The notes beneath the pieces are model-generated. The model was not told where the DNA came from. It was given only the letters and a program-made list of their open reading frames with translations, and made no database searches. From positions 1-5,655 of the forward strand of contig CAVGRN010000099.1 in assembly GCA_963631545.1 (NCBI GenBank): 5,655 nucleotides of DNA. Reading direction: 5' to 3'. This stretch comes from UBA1181 sp963631545 (GTDB lineage Bacteria; Bacteroidota; Bacteroidia; Bacteroidales; Paludibacteraceae). Positions 1 through 5,655 of this stretch are shown piece after piece (positions within the stretch are counted from its first letter, which is position 1; each line of letters begins with the position of its first letter). A program made the position numbers and the translations under genes.

Positions 1-19
1 TATAAAAAGACAGAAGACA

Positions 20-1108
20 ATGGAAAAACTCATACAAAAGAGTACAATGAACACAGATAAAGAAAAGGCACTTGTCAAGCAGGATGAATATCAGCAGCTG
101 CTCAACCACGCAGTTGACGTGATAGAAACCACACGCACAACCGCAGCAAAGCAGATGTGCGCCAACGTGTCTTCGGCTTACTGGCAGATAGGCCAAATGC
201 TGCATGAAAGAAAAATAGAAAGCGGCTATGGCGACGGAATAGTGAAACAACTGTCAGCTGACCTGAAGGAACGATATCCAAAGATGGGATTGTCTACTCG
301 CCAGTTGTGGAACATGAAGAAGTTTTTTGAGAGATACAACGGCGAGGAACAAAAACTGCTACAGAGCGTAGCAGTTTTGCCATGGTCTCATAACTTATTG
401 CTCCTCAGCAAGAAACTCAGCAACGAGGCAACGTTGTATTACGCCCAGGAATCCATTGCTAAAGGATGGTCGCGCGACTTGTTGCTCAATGCCATCAAAA
501 TGAATATGTACCAGAAGAGTGGACCTGCGGCGATAGACAACAACTTCAGCAAGACGTTGCCGGCCTTGCAAGCCGACTACGCCAACGAGGTGTTCCGCAG
601 CAGTTACAATCTCGGTTTTCTGGGAGTGACGGAGCCTATCATGGAGTTGGAACTGGAAAACCGTCTTGTCAAAAAAGTTACACGCTTCCTGATGGAATTG
701 GGTAAGGGGTTTACCTTCATCGGCAACCAGCATACGCTGGAATACAATGGCAAAGAAAGCCGTGTAGATATGCTCTTCTTCCACAGAGGGCTGCGTTGCC
801 TCGTTGCCATAGACTTGAAAATCGGCACGTTCAAACCGGAATATGCCGGCAAGATGAACTACTATCTCTCTTTGCTCGACCGGCTGGAACGTGGCGAAGA
901 CGAAAATCGGTCAATCGGTATCATACTCTGTGCAGAGAAAGACCATGTAGAAGTGGAATTGGCTCTCGAAGATATGGGAAAATCTATCGGGGTGGCAGAC
1001 TATCAACTTATCGTACCGCAGGAAGAACTGAAACAATTAGTGTCGGAAGAAATAAAGGCTTTTGACAAAGAGACATCTGCCAAAGCTGCCAACAAGGATA
1101 TTGACTAA
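20..1108 (+). CDS. DUF1016 / YhcG-family PD-(D/E)XK nuclease-like protein
   Basis: The 362-residue product has the two-part build of the DUF1016 (YhcG) family. An N-terminal helical domain (about residues 25-165) carries the conserved YWQIG (54-58), the STRQLWNMKKF stretch (92-102) and LPWSHNLLLLSK (120-131). A C-terminal PD-(D/E)XK-type nuclease fold (about 205-345) follows. The nuclease core is visible as D250 in RVDMLFF, then D265 and K267 in AIDLKIG, then KPEYAGKMNYYLS (272-284) and SIGIILC. The second acidic position is Asp rather than the commoner Glu; from memory this also occurs in other family members. The length is normal and both ends look complete. I chose the ATG at 20; M10 (ATG at 47) is an alternative, and neither has a Shine-Dalgarno sequence. 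The biological role of the family is not firmly established. Its place in a type I restriction locus suggests a defence accessory, which is inference. The hsdS fragment begins directly after its stop. Confidence 0.9.
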   Translation: MEKLIQKSTMNTDKEKALVKQDEYQQLLNHAVDVIETTRTTAAKQMCANVSSAYWQIGQMLHERKIESGYGDGIVKQLSADLKERYPKMGLSTRQLWNMKKFFERYNGEEQKLLQSVAVLPWSHNLLLLSKKLSNEATLYYAQESIAKGWSRDLLLNAIKMNMYQKSGPAAIDNNFSKTLPALQADYANEVFRSSYNLGFLGVTEPIMELELENRLVKKVTRFLMELGKGFTFIGNQHTLEYNGKESRVDMLFFHRGLRCLVAIDLKIGTFKPEYAGKMNYYLSLLDRLERGEDENRSIGIILCAEKDHVEVELALEDMGKSIGVADYQLIVPQEELKQLVSEEIKAFDKETSAKAANKDID

Positions 1109-1112
1109 TCGG

Positions 1113-1310
1113 TCAACAGCCACTGTAGCTCATTTAGGAAAGAAGCATATTGATTCTATAGAGATTTTACTAAGTAATAATACGATGATGTATAGTCCTT
1201 TTCAAGGATATTTCAATCTGCGACAAAAGTTGCTTAATAACATCTCCCTCCTCACGGAGTCCCGTGACCGCTTGCTCCCAAAGCTGATGTCGGGCGAGAT
1301 AAAACTATAA
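1113..1310 (+). pseudogene. hsdS: 3' remnant of a type I specificity subunit gene (hsdS)
   Basis: About 65 in-frame codons ending in TAA at 1308-1310 encode the extreme C-terminus of an HsdS protein. The segment ATVAHLGKKHIDSIEILL looks like the end of a target-recognition domain. It is followed by a helical stretch (RQKLLNNISLLTESRDRLL) and the family signature PKLMSGEI. A normal HsdS is roughly 380-450 residues with two recognition domains, so more than 80% is missing. No plausible full-length start exists: the frame overlaps the end of the nuclease gene upstream, and the only internal ATGs (1185, 1188) would give a peptide of about 40 residues. HsdS gives sequence specificity to the methylase and restriction complexes, and this piece cannot do that alone. 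The 5' edge is approximate, because homology probably starts within a few bases of the preceding stop at 1106-1108. It may be a recombination scar or a tail duplicated when a cassette entered. Confidence 0.8.
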
Positions 1311-1347
1311 AAATAAGACAAAGTCATTAAAAAGAATACGAAACGAT

Positions 1348-2355
1348 ATGGGCAACGAAATACAATTTCTCCTATACGCTATGCCCGACGAAGAGGGCAA
1401 GGTGCAAGTAGTTGTAAAAGACGAAACGCTATGGTGTACGCAAAAGGCTATGGCGCAACTGTTTGGAGTGGATCGGAGTGTCATAACAAAGCATATAAAG
1501 AATGTTTTTGAAACGCAAGAACTGCTTGAGAGTTCAGTATGTGCAAAAATTGCACATACTGCAGAAGACGGCAAGACATATCAAACCAACTTCTATCATC
1601 TTGATGCCATCATAGCTGTGGGCTACCGCGTCAACTCCGCCAGGGCAACGAAGTTCCGCCAATGGGCAACGAAGATTCTGAGCGAGTACATCAAAAAGGG
1701 CTTTGCCATGGATGACGAGCGGCTGAAGCAGGGAACTGCCGTATTCGGCAAGGACTACTTCCGCGAGTTGCTCGAACGCGTGCGCTCCATACGTGCCAGC
1801 GAGCGGCGCATCTGGCAACAGATTACCGACATCTATGCCGAGTGCAGCACCGACTACGACCGCACTTCGCCCACCACACGCGACTTCTATGCCATGATAC
1901 AAAACCGTTTCCACTACGCCATCACCGGGCAGACGGCAGCGGAAATCATCTACTCCAAAGCCGACCACACCAAAGACCACATGGGACTGACCACGTGGAA
2001 GAACGCACCCGACGGACGTGTGCTGAAGTCGGATGTCAGCATCGCAAAGAACTATCNNNNNNNNNNNNNNNNNNNNNNNNNNNNNNNNNNNNNNNNNNNN
2101 NNNNNNNNNNNNNNNNNNNNNNNNNNNNNNNNNNNNNNNNNNNNNNNNNNNNNNNNNNNNNNNNNNNNNNNNNNNNNNNNNNNNNNNNNNNNNNNNNNNN
2201 NNNNNNNNNNNNNNNNNNNNNNNNNNNNNNNNNNNNNNNNNNNNNNNNNNNNNNNNNNNNNNNNNNNNNNNNNNNNNNNNNNNNNNNNNNNNNNNNNNNN
2301 NNNNNNNNNNNNNNNNNNNNNNNNNNNNNNNNNNNNNNNNNNNNNNNNNNNATAA
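1348..2355 (+). CDS. rhuM: RhuM-family protein (virulence RhuM domain), C-terminal third hidden by an assembly gap
   Basis: Residues 1-236 are readable. They show the RhuM layout: a short N-terminal strand region, a predicted helix-turn-helix (about 31-54, TQKAMAQLFGVDRSVITKHI), then the DGKTYQTNFYHLDAIIAVGYRV region (74-95) and FRQWATKIL (103-111). Further on come DFYAMIQNRFHYAITG and HMGLTTWKN, ending at the conserved DVSIAKNY. RhuM proteins usually continue for about 90-100 residues. Here 99 codons lie in the N run and TAA follows at 2353-2355, so the size fits an intact protein of 335 residues, but the hidden part cannot be checked. The name comes from a Salmonella pathogenicity-island gene. 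The biochemical role is unknown, and the helix-turn-helix suggests DNA binding. The gene sits 37 bp after the hsdS remnant and 21 bp before hsdR, so co-transcription is likely. No Shine-Dalgarno is seen. A perfect palindrome spans codons 63-72. Confidence 0.85.
   Translation: MGNEIQFLLYAMPDEEGKVQVVVKDETLWCTQKAMAQLFGVDRSVITKHIKNVFETQELLESSVCAKIAHTAEDGKTYQTNFYHLDAIIAVGYRVNSARATKFRQWATKILSEYIKKGFAMDDERLKQGTAVFGKDYFRELLERVRSIRASERRIWQQITDIYAECSTDYDRTSPTTRDFYAMIQNRFHYAITGQTAAEIIYSKADHTKDHMGLTTWKNAPDGRVLKSDVSIAKNYXXXXXXXXXXXXXXXXXXXXXXXXXXXXXXXXXXXXXXXXXXXXXXXXXXXXXXXXXXXXXXXXXXXXXXXXXXXXXXXXXXXXXXXXXXXXXXXXXXX
1535..1561. repeat. perfect 12-bp inverted repeat, 3-base loop, inside rhuM
   Basis: The left arm CAGTATGTGCAA (1535-1546) and right arm TTGCACATACTG (1550-1561) are exact reverse complements separated by AAA. 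The repeat lies in codon register: the + strand reads V64-C-A-K-I-A-H-T71, and the opposite strand reads V-C-A-I-F-A-H-T. It could form an mRNA hairpin or a DNA cruciform, or be a protein-binding operator. It may also simply follow from a near-palindromic protein motif of this family. Confidence 0.9.
2057..2351. other. assembly gap (295 undetermined bases)
   Basis: This unbroken run of N hides the 3' third of the RhuM gene. The run length fits the expected missing coding length (99 codons including the partly known edge codons) and puts an in-frame TAA immediately after it. The stated size therefore looks realistic rather than an arbitrary placeholder. Nothing inside it can be annotated, and an insertion or frame change there cannot be excluded. 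Confidence 0.99.
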
Positions 2356-2376
2356 ACATCCCAAAACGCACCGATT

Positions 2377-5300
2377 ATGAGCAATAAGAAATATTCAGAA
2401 GATAGCCTGCAGAAATGGACTGCCGAGAAGCTGCAAACATTGGGCTGGGACTCCGTCTACGCCTACGACAAAGAAACATTCGGCGACGAAGGAACACTGG
2501 GGCGCACCGAAGAGAGTGAGGTGCTGCTCAAACGCACTCTCCGCTCTGCCCTCAAAAGGCTCAACCCTTGGATCTCAGACAAGCAAACAAATGAGGCTGT
2601 CGAACGCCTCGCCTCGCACAACGCAACGGCACACTACCTTGCAACCAACGAGGAGAAATACAACCTGATCTGCCACGGTGTGGACGTGCAAACGAAAAAC
2701 GCAGACGGCAACCTTTCTTCTCGCAAAGCCCTACTCATAGATTTTGACCACCCCGATAATAATGAGTTTGTCATTGTGCGCGAACTCAAAATAAAAGATG
2801 AACGCGGCTACTACGAACGACGCCCAGACCTCGTCGGCTTCGTCAACGGTATACCTCTGCTCTTCATCGAGTTGAAACGCCACGATGTGGATGTGCGCAA
2901 CGCCTACGACGACAACTACCAAGACTACTTAGACACCATCCCCCACCTTTTCCGCTATAACGCATTCGTGATGCTCTCAAACGGCAACGAGGCAAAAGTG
3001 GGTACACTCGGCAGCAAGTGGGAGTTCTTCCACGAGTGGAAACGCTTGAAAGAGGAAGACGAGGGATGCATCGACCTTGAAACGATGATCATGGGTATAT
3101 GCCCAAAAGATAATTTCTTAGACTTGCTGCAGAACTTCTTCTTGTTCGACCACTCGGGCGGAAAGATCGTGAAAATTCTGGCGCGAAATCACCAATATAT
3201 AGGTGTCAACCTGGCTGTTGAGGCTTATCGGGCAGACAAACTACGCAACGAAGCCAACTCCGACAAGGGAAAAATCGGTGTCTTTTGGCACACGCAAGGC
3301 TCCGGCAAGAGCTATTCTATGGCTTTCTTCGCTCAGAAGGTAAGACGCAAATTCGAAGGGTCGCCCACCATCGTGGTGCTGACAGACCGTGAGGAGTTGA
3401 ACAACCAAATCAGCAGCACATTCGAGAATTGCGGTTTGTTAGGCAGTAGTCCGGCGAAAAACCACATAGCCCAAGATGGCGATGACCTTGTGCGCAAACT
3501 AAAAGGCAACCCAAGTTTCATCTTTACGCTGATACAGAAGTTCAACAAGCCGAATGCAAAACCCATCAATGCAAAGCACGACATCATCGTGATGTCCGAC
3601 GAGGCCCACCGCACGCAATATGGTCAACTTGCCGAAAACATGATGCGTCTGTTGCCCACTTGCAGCCGAATCGGATTCACCGGCACACCGCTGTCGAAAG
3701 ACGACGAAATCACACGCCGCACATTTGGCAACTACATCTCCATCTACGATTTCAACCGCGCCATCGAAGACCACGCCACCGTGCCTCTCTACTACGAAAA
3801 TCGAGGTGAGAAATTGGACATCGTTACATTAGACAAATTAGACAACAAACTGAACCAACGTATGGCAGAGGCGATCGAGAATGCCGATCTCGACCCCGCC
3901 CAGCAAGAAAAGGTGGAACGCGAATTTGCAAAACAAATACACCTACTCACCACTGAAAAACGATTGGACTCCATCGCCAAAGACTTTGTAGACCACTACG
4001 CAGACCTATGGACAAGTGGAAAGGCTATGTTCGTCTGTTTGAACAAGGTAACGTGCGTCAGAATGTACAACTATGTGCAAACCCATTGGCAAGAGAAGAT
4101 CGCTGAAACGAAAAAACTGCTGAAAAAAGCATCCGACCAGGAGACTCAAGAATTAGAGAAGAAAATCCAATGGTTGGAAGAAACGGAAATGTGTGTGGTA
4201 ATCAGCCAAGATCAAAATGAAATTCAGACCTTCAAAAAATGGGGCCTCGACATTCTTCCACACCGCGAAAAAATGGTGAAACGGTCGTTGGAGAATGAAT
4301 TCAAGGATAAAGACAACCCATTCCGTGTAGTCTTCGTCTGTGCTATGTGGCTGACAGGCTTCGATGTGAAAACACTGTCGCTTCTCTATTTGGACAAGCC
4401 TCTCCGCGCACACACTCTAATGCAGACGATAGCCCGCGCCAACCGTGTGGCAGAAGGCAAGAGCAACGGTCTCATCATCGACTATATCGGCATATTAAAG
4501 GAGTTGCGCGAGGCACTTGCCCAATTTACGGTAGATAGAAATAATGGTGGAGATGGCAAGCCTGGAAACGGAGGAGGCAAGAATGGAGGTGGACCCACAA
4601 CGGACAAATCCGAACTGATAAGAAAAATAAAAAATCTCATCAAGACAATTCGGGAATTCTTAAAAGACAAGGGATTTGATTTGGACAGACTGATAAAATC
4701 CAAAGTTCCACTCTATTACAAATTAGTAAAAGAGGGAGCAGAGGCAGTATCGGTATCGCTTGACACACGGAAAAAATATCAAAGACTCGCCAGCGAACTC
4801 ACCAAACTCTTCAAGTATGTCAGTTTTAAAGAAGTGGATGATAGCGTTATAGAAGACAGAGACGCTATTATTGCCATTTACAATGAACTTCAAAAGGCGA
4901 GGAAATCGGCAGACATCACTGACCTTATGGTTGCAATCAACAAGATTGTAAATGAGTATGTCGTCATCACCCCTAACGAACCCGGTACGAAAAAACAATT
5001 CGACATCAGCAAGATAGACTTCAGCCTTCTACGCAGCGAGTTTGAAAAAAGCACCACCAAACACTTGGTGCTGAACAACTTATGCGAGATGATTGAAGAG
5101 AAACTGAAGCAGATGCTCAAAGACAATCCCGAGCGAATCAATTTCTATGAGAAATACTTGGAGATTGCAAAGGAATACAACAAAGAGCAAGACCGAGCCG
5201 TCATAGAGCAGACTTTCGAAGACCTTATGAACTTGGCCAAAGATTTGGACGAGGAGAGCAAACGTTTTGTCAAAGAGGGGTTCAGCAACGAAGAAGAATT

Positions 5301-5580
5301 GGCTGTCTTTGATATGCTTTTCAATGACAAACTAAGCAAAAAGGACATCAAAGCCATTAAGAAAGTGGCAATCGATCTATTGGAAAAAATCAAAAGCAGA
5401 ATCGCCGAGCTCGACCACTGGACGGATAAAGAGGAAACAAGGGAAAATGTCGGCAAACTGATAGCGGACACCTTGTGGGAAAAACTTCCAGAATGCTACC
5501 CTAACGAAAGTATAACGCTGTACAAACAAAAAATTTACGAATATATTTCTGATAGGTATGCAGGGCATACGGTGGCGTGA
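2377..5580 (+). CDS. hsdR: type I restriction enzyme R subunit (HsdR), ATP-dependent translocase and endonuclease
   Basis: This 1067-residue protein is the motor and nuclease subunit that joins HsdM and HsdS to translocate and cut unmodified DNA. The N-terminal nuclease domain has D151 (RPDLVGF), E165 and K167 (IELK). The usual Q of the QxxxY motif seems to be N180 with Y184, as I recall for HsdRs carrying AYDDN. The superfamily 2 helicase motor follows: Walker A GSGKS (308-312, K311), VVLTDREELNNQI (333-345), FTLIQKF (383-389), DEAH (408-411), GFTGTP (433-438), TGFD (660-663) and QTIARANR (683-690). A Gly/Asn-rich linker (722-739) leads to a helical C-terminal domain of the DUF3387/EcoEI_R_C type, with EELAVFDML (973-981) and TLWEKLP (1032-1038). 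The length is normal and both ends look intact. The ATG at 2377 lies 21 bp after the rhuM stop with no Shine-Dalgarno. Function requires HsdM and HsdS from outside the window. Confidence 0.97.
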   Translation: MSNKKYSEDSLQKWTAEKLQTLGWDSVYAYDKETFGDEGTLGRTEESEVLLKRTLRSALKRLNPWISDKQTNEAVERLASHNATAHYLATNEEKYNLICHGVDVQTKNADGNLSSRKALLIDFDHPDNNEFVIVRELKIKDERGYYERRPDLVGFVNGIPLLFIELKRHDVDVRNAYDDNYQDYLDTIPHLFRYNAFVMLSNGNEAKVGTLGSKWEFFHEWKRLKEEDEGCIDLETMIMGICPKDNFLDLLQNFFLFDHSGGKIVKILARNHQYIGVNLAVEAYRADKLRNEANSDKGKIGVFWHTQGSGKSYSMAFFAQKVRRKFEGSPTIVVLTDREELNNQISSTFENCGLLGSSPAKNHIAQDGDDLVRKLKGNPSFIFTLIQKFNKPNAKPINAKHDIIVMSDEAHRTQYGQLAENMMRLLPTCSRIGFTGTPLSKDDEITRRTFGNYISIYDFNRAIEDHATVPLYYENRGEKLDIVTLDKLDNKLNQRMAEAIENADLDPAQQEKVEREFAKQIHLLTTEKRLDSIAKDFVDHYADLWTSGKAMFVCLNKVTCVRMYNYVQTHWQEKIAETKKLLKKASDQETQELEKKIQWLEETEMCVVISQDQNEIQTFKKWGLDILPHREKMVKRSLENEFKDKDNPFRVVFVCAMWLTGFDVKTLSLLYLDKPLRAHTLMQTIARANRVAEGKSNGLIIDYIGILKELREALAQFTVDRNNGGDGKPGNGGGKNGGGPTTDKSELIRKIKNLIKTIREFLKDKGFDLDRLIKSKVPLYYKLVKEGAEAVSVSLDTRKKYQRLASELTKLFKYVSFKEVDDSVIEDRDAIIAIYNELQKARKSADITDLMVAINKIVNEYVVITPNEPGTKKQFDISKIDFSLLRSEFEKSTTKHLVLNNLCEMIEEKLKQMLKDNPERINFYEKYLEIAKEYNKEQDRAVIEQTFEDLMNLAKDLDEESKRFVKEGFSNEEELAVFDMLFNDKLSKKDIKAIKKVAIDLLEKIKSRIAELDHWTDKEETRENVGKLIADTLWEKLPECYPNESITLYKQKIYEYISDRYAGHTVA
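4540..4596 (+). repeat. Gly/Asn-rich low-complexity linker within hsdR
   Basis: Residues 722-740 of HsdR are almost only Gly, Asn, Lys, Asp and Pro, with 10 glycines among the 18 residues from 722 to 739. The coding strand holds many GG doublets and imperfect GGAGG repeats. It separates the last helicase motif from the C-terminal helical domain and reads as a flexible hinge. Repeats like this can vary in length between strains; that is inference. Confidence 0.75.
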
Positions 5581-5655
5581 TAACTTGCAGACCACCCAAC
5601 TCATCTAATTCAGCAAGTTGGGTGATGGTTTATATTGTCTTAGCGGACAGTAATA
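5581..5655. other. intergenic tail after hsdR
   Basis: These last 75 bases hold no recognisable gene. Besides the 9-bp hairpin there is an alternative exact 7-bp pairing, AACTTGC (5582-5588) with GCAAGTT (5613-5619). Its right arm overlaps that of the main hairpin, so the two structures exclude each other. No promoter or attachment site is recognisable before the window ends. Confidence 0.6.
5593..5624 (+). terminator. terminator-like hairpin downstream of hsdR
   Basis: The arms CACCCAACT (5593-5601) and AGTTGGGTG (5616-5624) pair perfectly over 9 bp around a 14-base loop, starting 13 bases after the hsdR stop. There is no clean T run afterwards, only TTTATATT at 5629-5636, so this may be a weak intrinsic terminator or a 3'-end stabilising hairpin. 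Its position fits the end of the operon transcript. Confidence 0.5.

Noticed and set aside
323..328. Homopolymer runs (T6 here, A6 runs in hsdR) as possible phase-variation tracts
   Set aside because: Runs of six are too short and too common in this composition to suggest slipped-strand switching, and all genes are in frame.
395..784. Long antisense reading frames under the DUF1016 gene and similar ones elsewhere
   Set aside because: They are shadows of clearly recognisable genes on the other strand and show no family features of their own.
1101..1116. Short inverted repeat TTGAC/GTCAA with a 6-base loop over the DUF1016 stop and the hsdS-remnant junction
   Set aside because: Only 5 bp of pairing, expected by chance many times in this window. 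Its place at the junction is suggestive, but there is no second copy to support a recombination site.
905..1116. Direct repeat of AATCGGTCAA at 905-914 and 1107-1116
   Set aside because: A 10-base repeat is expected several times by chance in 5.6 kb, and the first copy lies in well-conserved nuclease coding sequence.
1311..1347. Search for a Bacteroidetes-type promoter (TAnnTTTG) before rhuM
   Set aside because: No good match was found in the 37-bp gap or the hsdS remnant, so no promoter is claimed. Transcription from upstream is more likely.
1842..2387. Alternative frames spanning the N run
   Set aside because: They are open only because undetermined bases cannot show stops, and the RhuM frame explains the readable part.
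1..5655. CRISPR array, tRNA, rRNA, insertion sequence or integrase
   Set aside because: No regularly spaced repeats, no cloverleaf or rRNA-like segment, and no transposase or recombinase reading frame is visible.

Overview
The window looks like the distal half of a type I restriction-modification locus from a Bacteroidales bacterium (Prevotella, Segatella or Bacteroides type). That placement is an inference. It rests on the absence of Shine-Dalgarno sequences before any start, on the codon and protein style, and on the familiar co-occurrence of hsdR with RhuM and DUF1016 genes in gut Bacteroidales. No rRNA, tRNA or taxon marker is present to confirm it. All genes lie on the + strand.

Layout: (1) 20-1108, a complete DUF1016/YhcG-family PD-(D/E)XK nuclease-like protein. 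(2) About 1113-1310, an orphan 3' fragment of hsdS, the specificity subunit, beginning a few bases after the nuclease stop and keeping the C-terminal signature of an HsdS protein. (3) 1348-2355, a RhuM-family protein whose last third is hidden by 295 undetermined bases (2057-2351). The frame is kept across the gap and a TAA follows at once. Its coding sequence carries a perfect 12-bp inverted repeat with a 3-base loop at 1535-1561. (4) 2377-5580, a complete hsdR, the ATP-dependent translocase and nuclease subunit, with all expected motifs. (5) 5581-5655, a short tail with a terminator-like hairpin and a competing alternative hairpin.

How it fits together: HsdR needs HsdM and an intact HsdS to form a restriction complex. 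Neither is in the window, and both are expected upstream of position 1. The DUF1016 and RhuM genes sit where accessory genes are often carried inside type I loci, between the specificity and restriction genes. The hsdS scrap suggests the DUF1016 gene arrived, or was rearranged, by recombination in hsdS 3' ends. The least explained items are the accessory gene pair with its hsdS scar, the RhuM palindrome, and a composition shift inside hsdR near a glycine-rich linker.
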